A stretch of DNA of 33,671 nt from Aliidiomarina indica (GTDB taxonomy: Bacteria; Pseudomonadota; Gammaproteobacteria; Enterobacterales; Alteromonadaceae). The stretch spans positions 1-33,671 of the forward strand of contig NZ_JACAVQ010000011.1 of NCBI RefSeq assembly GCF_015354615.1, written 5' to 3'. A model generated the notes under the pieces. It was not told where the DNA came from. It saw only the letters and a list, made by a program, of their open reading frames with translations, and did no database searches. A program made the translations under genes and the position numbers. Positions within the stretch are counted from its first letter, which is position 1. The number at the start of each line of letters is the position of its first letter. Below, piece after piece: positions 5,889 through 14,138 of the stretch.

Positions 5889-8807
5889 TTGCAAGGAACT
5901 ACGCCAAAAGAACGATTGCGAATATTTCTCTCTAGTACATTCCAAGATCTGCAAGCTGAAAGAGATTACGTAAATCAAACACTCCTCCCTCAACTACAAT
6001 ATCGGTTTAAACAGTATCCAATTCACCTTGAGCTAGTCGACCTGCGGTGGGGGATAACTGAACTAGATGATCCTCTGTTGTCTCAACAGGGCATTATAAG
6101 TAGTTGCTTATCTTTGGTTAAGGCGTGTAAGCCCATTTTTCTGTGCATTCTAACTTCTCATAGTGGTTGGGTACCATCGCAAGAAATTATCGAAGATATC
6201 GCACTGGAATACGGCTTGCCCTTATCAGAGTTAGAAGGGATATCAATAACGGAGTTGGAATGTCGTGTGGCTTTGCAAATTCTGCATCAAAAGCCTAAAG
6301 CCTATCACCTCATCGTTATCGAGAAATGCACATCCGAGCCTATCACTCGATCACGAAAGGCGCTTCGGAGTGCATTGCAGAGAGCTAATGTTACGCCTAT
6401 TCTCTTTTCTGATTTAAGTTCACTCCAGTTAACAGCAAATCATACCTCAGACCCATCGTGCCTTATTCAAATTATTTCTACCGAATTGATCGCACATATC
6501 GAAAAATTAATACCATTGTTCGAGCATAGCGACTTGAGTATTTCGGAGAAGAAATTTGATAATGATCGATTTATTGAATTTCGTAGCTACTCAGAAACTA
6601 GAGAGAAAATAGAACGCATTTTTCGCTCCAGAGAAGATTGTATAAGTGTCCACTTAAGTGGCTCTATCGGATTAGGGAAATCAACATTCCTTCATTATTT
6701 AGAGAAGAGCTATCTCGAGATAGGTAGGGTTGCCCTCAGTGGTTTTTCAAGTTTTGCACACGCAAATGATTTCCATGGCTTACTCAAATCTTGGCTATGC
6801 ATCACCAACGATTGCATAACATCCGAACTTGAAGAGGAAGCCTTACCGAGAGAGCAGTTTGACGAGTACTCAGAACAAGAACTACGCGACGAGCTGCTTA
6901 GAGCACTTAGAACCGTTTCTACCGTATCGTCCGTGTATGTTTTAGTTGATAATGTTGAGACTCTAGATGGTAACTGGTTGCTGTACCTCACCAAACTGCG
7001 CCTTGTACTGAACCAAGTAAGATTCATCTATATCATGAATGAAACTCGCGATGTAGAGCATGTAAATTTACTTCTTAAAAATTCAAATTCGATACATTTA
7101 GAAGTTCCATATTTACGTATCGAAGATGCAGAAGCCCTTATTAGATTGCAGCTTAAAAGTATCGGAAAGTCGTTTTCTGATAAGTTTATTGAATCACTAT
7201 CACAAACAATCGAGCTATCTCCATCAACAATAATAAACGCTGTGAAAGCGTGTAACGAGTTTGATTTTAATGATATTCGTAGCGCACTCGAGAAATACCC
7301 CAATGCACGATATAGCGTAGCAATGGAGGATTACATCCTCGATACTTTAGGTAACTCATATGGAACTTTCCTCCCTCATATAGAACGGCTTTATTCCTTT
7401 TATGGTGAAGAGACGACTCAAGAGGTTATTCTATTGGTCAGTGTCGGAACGGTATTAGCTAATAGTCCACCCAGTAGCCCCATAAAAAGTAACATTCTCA
7501 ACGGTTTTAGTTATCTGTTTACTACGATCTTGAATGAAGATCCTAAGAACGAAATGGTTATCGGCAAATTTCAGGCCTACTGCGACAATGGTTCAAGTCA
7601 TGCTTTCGCAATATGGGCGGATCCACTCTATATCGAAAGCTTTCTGAGTCCAATAGTTCTGCACGGTAATGGTGTAGAAACTATTGAAGAGAAAGTTCAT
7701 AAATTTATCGGGCATGTTCAAGACTCAACTCAATTGACTAGAAGTGTAAAAGATATAACAACTGCATTTCTCTGCGCTCTTAGCTACAAATCAACTTATT
7801 TAATTGATTACGTAGTGAACTCCGAGGAAATCGAGAGTGAAAGCCTTTTGAGGTTCATACACAGCTTCGATATAACATGGCGAAGAAGCTGCAAGAACCG
7901 TATCGTCTCTCCTGCTCATAAGGATTTAAATCCTACGATAATCACTCGATACGAAAAGTGGATATCCATGCTTAATAGAGAGTTTATCGTCCCACAAGTT
8001 GACACACCATTGGTAGAAAGAGACTGGTATGACGCTGATGCTTTGATGTTCGAGATGGAAAAGCATGGGGTACTGAAAGAAAACAAAGATCTTAGACTCG
8101 AATACCTTCGATTGCACCTTATACTTCACCGAAATTATTGGGAGTCAGAGCCTACTCATAGTTGGAAGATTGAAAAATACTTTGACGAGTTGATTTCGTT
8201 TGGTGTCCATACAAAAAAAGAATTTTCAAGCATTATCCAAAATGGGGTTGAGCTTAAATTTTTACCAAGCGCATTTTTTTGGTCCGAAGGTGAATACAGT
8301 GACATCATAAATGGGCTAAATCAGGCGATTTTGGAATATGTAAGAAAACTTTCATTGAATCTCATGAACTATGAAATACGCGTTGAAGACCCGTCACCAT
8401 CACTTATGAAGCTCATATCGATCGCCTCCTTCTTAGACCACATGGCAGATTCAAAGCAAGCCCAGATTATAGATGCGCTCCGTGAGGTAGTCGAGCATGA
8501 CTATAACCCGACAATAATAAATGGAATGCTTATCACTATCTTGAAAGTATACCTGCATCAAGCAACGAAGCTTCCGGGTGATGAGAGCCTTAGGCAGCTC
8601 AAAGATTCACTTCTTTCGGCTAAGCGTGAGCTTAATCACTATATTGCGCAACAAAATAGTCCCGCTGACTGCACCCCACTCTATCAAGTCGCACTCATAT
8701 TTTTACGTACTGAAGTATTCGTTGATCGTGCAGAAAGAGAGTCGCTTGAAAGCTACGAAGCTGGACTAAAAATGGAAGTGGATTTCGATTCGATCTTTGA
8801 TAATTAG
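5889..8807 (+). CDS. DUF4062-NTPase (STAND/NACHT-like) protein
   Basis: A protein of about 972 residues. It opens with a DUF4062 domain (RIFLSSTFQDLQAERD, about residues 11-26, then VDLRWGI), a domain also fused to NTPases in animal NPHP3, TEP1 and NWD1. A P-loop NTPase follows: Walker A GSIGLGKST (258-266) and Walker B VYVLVDNVE (349-357). The 500-residue helical remainder is where STAND proteins carry sensor repeats, but I recognise none. By family it would sense a trigger and oligomerise through ATP. Start: TTG at 5889 has AAAGGA seven bases upstream; an in-frame GTG at 5862 has no ribosome binding site. It sits 28 bases before the RyR-channel gene and probably shares its mRNA. No nuclease or protease effector is visible inside it. 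Confidence 0.75.
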   Translation: MQGTTPKERLRIFLSSTFQDLQAERDYVNQTLLPQLQYRFKQYPIHLELVDLRWGITELDDPLLSQQGIISSCLSLVKACKPIFLCILTSHSGWVPSQEIIEDIALEYGLPLSELEGISITELECRVALQILHQKPKAYHLIVIEKCTSEPITRSRKALRSALQRANVTPILFSDLSSLQLTANHTSDPSCLIQIISTELIAHIEKLIPLFEHSDLSISEKKFDNDRFIEFRSYSETREKIERIFRSREDCISVHLSGSIGLGKSTFLHYLEKSYLEIGRVALSGFSSFAHANDFHGLLKSWLCITNDCITSELEEEALPREQFDEYSEQELRDELLRALRTVSTVSSVYVLVDNVETLDGNWLLYLTKLRLVLNQVRFIYIMNETRDVEHVNLLLKNSNSIHLEVPYLRIEDAEALIRLQLKSIGKSFSDKFIESLSQTIELSPSTIINAVKACNEFDFNDIRSALEKYPNARYSVAMEDYILDTLGNSYGTFLPHIERLYSFYGEETTQEVILLVSVGTVLANSPPSSPIKSNILNGFSYLFTTILNEDPKNEMVIGKFQAYCDNGSSHAFAIWADPLYIESFLSPIVLHGNGVETIEEKVHKFIGHVQDSTQLTRSVKDITTAFLCALSYKSTYLIDYVVNSEEIESESLLRFIHSFDITWRRSCKNRIVSPAHKDLNPTIITRYEKWISMLNREFIVPQVDTPLVERDWYDADALMFEMEKHGVLKENKDLRLEYLRLHLILHRNYWESEPTHSWKIEKYFDELISFGVHTKKEFSSIIQNGVELKFLPSAFFWSEGEYSDIINGLNQAILEYVRKLSLNLMNYEIRVEDPSPSLMKLISIASFLDHMADSKQAQIIDALREVVEHDYNPTIINGMLITILKVYLHQATKLPGDESLRQLKDSLLSAKRELNHYIAQQNSPADCTPLYQVALIFLRTEVFVDRAERESLESYEAGLKMEVDFDSIFDN

Positions 8808-8835
8808 CGCTGATAAACAAATTGAGTAGAATTAT

Positions 8836-10740
8836 ATGAGAAGCGAAGAAAGATTAGGTATTAGTTTCAGAACTTTGAAGGCAGTTTCTTGGCTTAGCGC
8901 GTCTTTTGTTGCTGTATTTATGATTTCCGTTTGGGGTTTTCTTCAAATCGGACATTCTATGGCCAGTTCCGTATACTTTTCATTGCAACTCATTGTGTTG
9001 GATGGACCAGCGCATCTCCATGATCAATGGTCCGTACCACTAATAGTTGCAGCTTTTTTGCTCCCAATGTATGCGATTGTCGCTTTTTTGGGGCTTCTTT
9101 TATCAGTAGTGAGTCTTCAGTGGAATGTGCTCCGAACGCATATTTCCCCGCGGTCACGAGTATTTTTAGGAGGTGGTCAGCTCAGTTTATCTTTGCTACA
9201 AGCTTACGCGGACAATTCTAGTAAAGACAAGAACGCACCCATTGTAGTCACTAGAGAATCATTAAATAGGCGGACTTTCGCGCTTAAGAAAGGTCAGCGT
9301 CCATTGTGGTTTAGACAGGATTTTACAGATTTAGATGTTTTGAAGCGCCTACGCTTGGAGAGTGCCAACATCATTTATGTGATCAGTAATAATGAAAGCG
9401 AAAATCTGGATGTTGCAAGGAAAATAATCTTGCTTGTCGAAAAACATAAGAAACGCAAACAGCCCCGTTTAGTTATTCGTATTAATCAAAGTGCAACACA
9501 TTCAATTGCAGCGGAAGAGCCTGCTTTTCTCGAATATCAATCTCATGGTGGGATTACTTGGCTGCACTTTGACGATTTAGCGGCTCGACAACTTTTAAAA
9601 AGGTTTCCCCCTCCTATCAAGCCATTACAATACGCCCAACCACTACATATTGGTATCGTTGGTCAAAGCGGGTTAAGCGAATCCCTGATTCTACAACTCG
9701 TAAAACAGTATTTTCCGATTGCTCAGAGTGAGCTTAGGTTAACTTTTTTCGGAGAGTATCCAGAACGTTTTTCTCAGTTTCTTTCAGATCACCCCGTTTT
9801 AAACGCACATACAGGTACAGCAGGTTTTGCTGGAATCGCACCTATCGTTACACTTAAATTTGTAGAAATAGGCACCAATGGACTAACGCCCGATCTACTT
9901 CTCAACACCATTCGTAACGACAGCGTTTGTCCGCAACTATTTTACGTCACCACGCAAGAAGACCTTCAATCTCTTGCATTCACCCTAACTACTAAACAAG
10001 CAATCCTAGCTAATGATTTCGAAGCGCAAGTGATTACGTGCTTGCAAGGTGATCATATTGCGGACGGTCGGGACGCCCTATTACTTTTACCCAGTAATAA
10101 GGAAAAATCTGGAACGGACTTCAGCTGCTTCCACAGTATTAAAGACGTATTTAATGCCAATGAAAAATACCCAGGTGAAGCAACAGACGTTTTGGGAGTT
10201 TATGTTCATGCTGCCTATCGCTCTCTCGGGCAAGAATATCAAGGTAAAAATCTCGAAGAGACAGTATACTTAGCCAAAGCTGAATGGAAGAACGATTTGC
10301 CTGAGAAGTTTCGTGCCTCAAGTCGTGCAAGCGGTGACCACATTTTGGTCAAGCTGAGATATATGGGCTTCGACCTAACTACAAAGAAGCAGAGGCATGA
10401 ACAAGACGACACAAACTCTCACTCCTTATTCTTACAAGAGCTAGAGTCGAAAATCGACGAACAACTATCGGATCTTTTAAAAATTGAACACTACCGATAT
10501 TGTGCGGAGAGATTCATAGATGGTTGGTATTCACACTCAAGTAATCGAAAAGATCTAAAGCTTAACGCAACACTAGTTTCATTTGATAAGTTACCTAAAT
10601 CTGAAATACATAAAGACGAAGTGATTATTCGAATGATTCCGCAGATACTTAGTCAGCCCGACCTCCAGAAGCGCTATCAACTCTTAAAAAAGAATAGCTT
10701 ATTAAGCGATAATCATGGGGACGGGTTAGCGGGGGGGTGA
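8836..10740 (+). CDS. Two-helix channel-like membrane protein with Rossmann domains and a RyR domain
   Basis: A 634-residue protein. Two membrane helices (about residues 17-38 and 67-95) flank a short pore-like segment (YFSLQLIVLDG, 47-57), placed as in 2TM potassium channels but without the TVGYG filter. Next is a TrkA-N/RCK-like Rossmann domain (VFLGGGQLSLSLL, 109-121), a second Rossmann-like segment (IGIVGQSGLSESLI, near 273-286), and a C-terminal RyR domain (about 545-625) with the hallmarks EHYRYCAERF, DGWY, R-K-D-x-K and P-K-S-E. RyR and RCK domains in bacteria are thought to sense nucleotides. The likely role is a ligand-gated pore acting as effector for the upstream DUF4062-NTPase; that link is inference from adjacency (28-base gap). 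The ATG at 8836 lacks a strong ribosome binding site. Confidence 0.75.
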   Translation: MRSEERLGISFRTLKAVSWLSASFVAVFMISVWGFLQIGHSMASSVYFSLQLIVLDGPAHLHDQWSVPLIVAAFLLPMYAIVAFLGLLLSVVSLQWNVLRTHISPRSRVFLGGGQLSLSLLQAYADNSSKDKNAPIVVTRESLNRRTFALKKGQRPLWFRQDFTDLDVLKRLRLESANIIYVISNNESENLDVARKIILLVEKHKKRKQPRLVIRINQSATHSIAAEEPAFLEYQSHGGITWLHFDDLAARQLLKRFPPPIKPLQYAQPLHIGIVGQSGLSESLILQLVKQYFPIAQSELRLTFFGEYPERFSQFLSDHPVLNAHTGTAGFAGIAPIVTLKFVEIGTNGLTPDLLLNTIRNDSVCPQLFYVTTQEDLQSLAFTLTTKQAILANDFEAQVITCLQGDHIADGRDALLLLPSNKEKSGTDFSCFHSIKDVFNANEKYPGEATDVLGVYVHAAYRSLGQEYQGKNLEETVYLAKAEWKNDLPEKFRASSRASGDHILVKLRYMGFDLTTKKQRHEQDDTNSHSLFLQELESKIDEQLSDLLKIEHYRYCAERFIDGWYSHSSNRKDLKLNATLVSFDKLPKSEIHKDEVIIRMIPQILSQPDLQKRYQLLKKNSLLSDNHGDGLAGG

Positions 10741-10781
10741 CAACTAGCTTGTAAAACACCGAGGATACCAACACTACAGTG

Positions 10782-12224
10782 CTACGCACTCAATGGATAG
10801 GTCCTCTCAACATGATCATAAGTACTTCTAACGAATTCTCTCGCTTCTTGAGACTCCATTTCAGTCTCATCTAGAACTTTCAACAACTTCCTACGAATCA
10901 CAATTGGATCATAGCGTTCGCGGCATAAACTTCCAATGTTCATCGATAGATCAAGAGCCAAATTCAAATTTGTCGCTGCAGAAAACGGGCGATAGCTCAT
11001 CAAGGTCTTTCCGCCAGCATGCAATCTCTTTTTTTTCTGGTGTTCAGCTAACTCAATGAAAGAAGAAATCCCGGCATTAATCAAGGTTACTATCTCTTGA
11101 TTAGCGACTTTCTCAAGTTGCACATGCGAGGTGTATGCGGCGGCAATAATTTGCGCGGCAATACCGCGTAAGCTTACCTCCGTACCCCCGTGATATGGTA
11201 TGGATTCTATTGAGTCACTTCTCTTACGACAGAGTTGTTTCGATATATTGAACGCCGCATGCCCCCATTCTGCCGCTCGTGGTGTATTTTTCGCAAAGCT
11301 CTGCTTCAAACAGGTAATAGCAAGCTCTAATCGTAGTGCTGGTGCATCATCAAATTTACGTTCTAGCTCATACTCCTGAACTAGCTCGATAGCGTTTATG
11401 TGGTCTTCAGCTTTACTAGATAGAGTTTCAATAGTTTCCAAACATTTAACTGCGGCCTTATACTTCACAAAATTTTTGCAAGCTGAAACCAGACGTAAGC
11501 CCGATCTCCACATAAAAATCCCACTGACTGCTTCAGCTGCATTTATAGACAAAACGCTCATAGCTGTGCTTGGAGACACGCCTTGAGACACCAACCAGTC
11601 ATATAAGGAGCCACTTCCAACTGGCAGGTATGGAACACCATGAGGTGTCCAAAAATCTCTCATCCAAACATGATTCGCCCATTCCAAAGCCCCCACGGCA
11701 CCATATTCTTCATAAAGTTGCATCATAGCGTCCATGTCATGGCCGTGGTGCAATCTATGAGCCCAGCCGCCAGCGACAGAGTAACCAGGCGCCGCATCCA
11801 TCCATGCACTTATTTCTTTTGCTTCTTCAGGATTGAAAACTCTTCTTAACCATGTTTGAACTGCTGCATTATCATGATCCATTAAGTCTCGGGTGAAGCG
11901 AGTAACCTCGGTAGCATTTTGAAATACACCTGCAGCAGTCGCAAAATATACCGCAGCATATTGAGCATGTTTCGCAATTTTCTGCTTTTCAAGCTGGACA
12001 AGTGGGTTAGCTGAACTCTTTAGTTCAGATATACGGTCTCCACCAATCAATGAGGTTCGGTCTTCTACATATTCGTTGAAACTTTCAGAAATCTTGCTTG
12101 TTGTCTTTCTAGTCACATCTTTAACTTTGCCAAAGATCTTTGATTCTTCTACAGAGGAAGCCCCATGCTTGGCTGCGTCTTTTACTTTTTTGTATGACGT
12201 TAGAAACTTATTTTTTAAGTCCAT
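10782..12224 (-). CDS. Unrecognised 480-residue island protein
   Basis: I do not recognise this protein. The first 50 residues are lysine-rich and helical. Residues about 80-240 hold a region with many aromatic residues and the motif HRLHHGHD (156-163), which could bind metal, followed by NHVWMRDFW and a mildly hydrophobic stretch near 225-245. The last 230 residues look like helical repeats. There is no signal peptide. The ATG at 12224 is chosen because GAGGGGAGGG lies directly upstream; an upstream in-frame TTG at 12239 would place that ribosome binding site inside the gene. It runs against the RyR-channel gene, with stop codons 41 bases apart, so it is a separate transcription unit. Confidence 0.7.
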   Translation of the reverse strand: MDLKNKFLTSYKKVKDAAKHGASSVEESKIFGKVKDVTRKTTSKISESFNEYVEDRTSLIGGDRISELKSSANPLVQLEKQKIAKHAQYAAVYFATAAGVFQNATEVTRFTRDLMDHDNAAVQTWLRRVFNPEEAKEISAWMDAAPGYSVAGGWAHRLHHGHDMDAMMQLYEEYGAVGALEWANHVWMRDFWTPHGVPYLPVGSGSLYDWLVSQGVSPSTAMSVLSINAAEAVSGIFMWRSGLRLVSACKNFVKYKAAVKCLETIETLSSKAEDHINAIELVQEYELERKFDDAPALRLELAITCLKQSFAKNTPRAAEWGHAAFNISKQLCRKRSDSIESIPYHGGTEVSLRGIAAQIIAAAYTSHVQLEKVANQEIVTLINAGISSFIELAEHQKKKRLHAGGKTLMSYRPFSAATNLNLALDLSMNIGSLCRERYDPIVIRRKLLKVLDETEMESQEAREFVRSTYDHVERTYPLSA

Positions 12225-12497
12225 CCGCCCTCCCCTCAACTATTTGTAATCAGAAATATTATAATTATTTTTACTCGAGGCTTCTCTCTGTGCGTGTATA
12301 AACATACACTTAATTAGAAGCAATTATTTGTTTAATGTGTCTTTGCATAATAGCCTTAACCACGTAGACATAAAATCCGTACATCAAATTTTACTGAAAC
12401 TCAGATCCTCGGGACTTTGAAATGAAGCTAAGGCCTCATCAGCATAACGGCGGTATGAGTCCAGATAACGCAGAGCAAAAATATTAGAATGACTATA
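12225..12497. other. Gene-free AT-rich stretch
   Basis: This holds the promoter region of the minus-strand gene starting at 12224 and probably the inner part of a decayed insertion element reaching to 12530. A minus-strand open frame ending at 12384 starts at the element end; I cannot match it to a family and treat it as decay. Confidence 0.4.
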
Positions 12498-12530
12498 AAC
12501 CGGTAGCCAGTTTTCTGGACCACTACACAC
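12498..12530 (-). mobile_element. Insertion-sequence-like end (second of two)
   Basis: On the minus strand it starts TGTGTAGTGGTCCAGAAAAC and parallels the end at 5803-5836. The end falls where the plus-strand ParS-type antitoxin remnant begins (about 12538), so the insertion explains the loss of that gene's N-terminus. No transposase remains. Confidence 0.4.
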
Positions 12531-12537
12531 TGTTTGA

Positions 12538-12819
12538 TTAATCAGACAAGTGCTGAAAATGCCGGGCTCGACAGCTTTAAATCGGCGCAAGCACAATCGC
12601 TTTACCACAGCAGAAAGTGACCGGATTTACGCTCTGGTTATTGTTGCCAACGCCGCATTCTCTTTTTTTGAGGGGAATCGGAAAGCTGCGTGTCAGTGGT
12701 TAAAATCTCCCTGCCTAGCCCTGGATATGAATTCCCTAATTGAGACCCTTAACACTTTTTTCGGTCTCCAGCAGGTACTTCGATTGATCCATCGTTTAGA
12801 GCATGGGGTCTACTGCTAG
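12538..12819 (+). pseudogene. Decapitated Xre/MbcA/ParS-type antitoxin
   Basis: The frame reads LKMPGSTALNRRKHNRFTTAESDRIYAL in pieces typical of the linker between the Xre-like HTH and the toxin-binding domain (compare the family pattern S-T-x-x-RRK-x-x-R-(F/L)-T-x-x-ESDR). It ends in WLKSP (near 12705), then FGLQQVLRLIHRLEHGVYC, the conserved end of the DUF2384 toxin-binding domain. The HTH is missing; an in-frame TGA lies at 12535. A GTG at 12550 could start an 89-residue product, but it has no ribosome binding site. The partner RES-domain toxin should follow and does not. Confidence 0.65.
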
Positions 12820-12895
12820 CTCGGTAGCCCGCTAAAGCCAACTATATTTGACAGCTTTATTGACGGATAAGACCAATTAAGGTCATGGAGATGCC

Positions 12896-14110
12896 ATGTC
12901 ATCTGAAAAGAAATTGGCCGCGCCTGGAAGCCGGTCTACACCATTATTGCCAAATCTGAGTCATACGAGAAAACTGCTCGGTTTAACAACTAGTCTCACA
13001 CAAATGCTCGAACAAATGTGTAGTTCACTGGAAATTGATTTACCCTTATCTCGAGCAACAAAATATAAATTCAACGACTTAGCACGTTTACAACAAGTCG
13101 GTCAGAAATCACGCGATAAAGTTACTGTATTTCTCCAGCAAGCGATATTAGCTACTAATAGCCCTGACTTACCGCTTCCGAGTGTGCAGGAATACACTGG
13201 GGGCGCATCCGAAACAGGTTGGATCGGAGTGGCTCGTGTTTTAAATCAATCACGAAGCGACCAGAGGCAATTGAAGTATCTCATTAATTTTATCGAAAGC
13301 CGCATCGAGCTAGAGCGCAACCTTTTAAATCAGATTTCTCTCTCGAACTCACCACAAAATATTGTGTCTGATAACTATATCGCACTGCTACAGAGTCAGA
13401 CACTCATTCCCGAGAGCTCCTTGCGCTGCGCTCACCTGATTCTGAATGAGCAGCGGCATTCGTGTTCAGAAGAAGATGTCGCCCTTTGGCTCTGCTACTC
13501 AAGATTGGATTTCTATTTTTCGGCCATCGCTTTGCTTGAGCTTGGATGGCTGGATTTTCTTCGTCAGATTTCACCAGAAATGCTTGAAAGAAAACCATCG
13601 TGGTTTGAGCACGGAATTATGAGTTCTTTTATACAGCCGTTAGTAATTGAGGGTGACAAAGTTGAGCTCAAAGATTCATTTGAGCTTTTCCTTAAATGGC
13701 TTGCCGAAGACATTGGAACTTCGCCGTCTAAAAGTCGGATAACATTATACGAAATGGCCTCATACATCCCCATAGAAAGTAGCGACGAGACCGCTAATGG
13801 GTATGACTTAGAAGAGAAACGTCGCGACTTGCTCAAAGATTGGCGCAAAGGAAAGCTCCCCAGCTATAGTAAATTTCGAGGCTTTATTAAGAACCTTCGC
13901 AGTGCGCGTCAAAGCATGGTTGAAGTCGATCTTCTAACGGATATCGGCGTGGCGGTTATGGCTATCGACCGACTATTTTTAGAGATTTTCGAGGACTTGC
14001 AGCATTTTCAATCGGTCCAATGTTTTCAAGCTTTTAGTCGAAGTATTGAACGCTACCCCGAATACTATAGACACTTTCAATCCAGCTACTCAAAAAAACA
14101 GGGGGCATAG
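12896..14110 (+). CDS. Unrecognised 404-residue island protein
   Basis: I do not recognise this protein. It is predicted soluble and helical throughout, with no signal peptide, membrane helix, P-loop or metal motif that I can see. The helix-rich middle (about 125-215) contains the segment LLNQISLSNSP, and the C-terminus is rich in charged and aromatic residues (YPEYYRHFQSSY). The ATG at 12896 has GGAG five bases upstream; a second ATG at 12891 is out of frame. It faces the nuclease pseudogene and shares a hairpin with it at their 3' ends. Codon use is AT-leaning like the rest of the island. Confidence 0.68.
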   Translation: MSSEKKLAAPGSRSTPLLPNLSHTRKLLGLTTSLTQMLEQMCSSLEIDLPLSRATKYKFNDLARLQQVGQKSRDKVTVFLQQAILATNSPDLPLPSVQEYTGGASETGWIGVARVLNQSRSDQRQLKYLINFIESRIELERNLLNQISLSNSPQNIVSDNYIALLQSQTLIPESSLRCAHLILNEQRHSCSEEDVALWLCYSRLDFYFSAIALLELGWLDFLRQISPEMLERKPSWFEHGIMSSFIQPLVIEGDKVELKDSFELFLKWLAEDIGTSPSKSRITLYEMASYIPIESSDETANGYDLEEKRRDLLKDWRKGKLPSYSKFRGFIKNLRSARQSMVEVDLLTDIGVAVMAIDRLFLEIFEDLQHFQSVQCFQAFSRSIERYPEYYRHFQSSYSKKQGA

Positions 14111-14123
14111 ATTACCCCCTGTT
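14097..14123 (-). terminator. Hairpin between convergent genes
   Basis: AACAGGGGG (14097-14105) pairs with CCCCCTGTT (14115-14123) over a nine-base loop. On the minus strand the stem is followed by a run of T, giving a standard intrinsic terminator for the nuclease pseudogene. On the plus strand the T run is absent, and the stem overlaps the last codons of the 404-residue gene. Confidence 0.75.
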
Positions 14124-14138
14124 GTTCCGATGCCTGTG

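Noticed and set aside
12384-12608. Minus-strand 74-codon frame, possible gene
   Set aside because: It overlaps the insertion-sequence-like end and the ParS remnant; its coding potential seems incidental.
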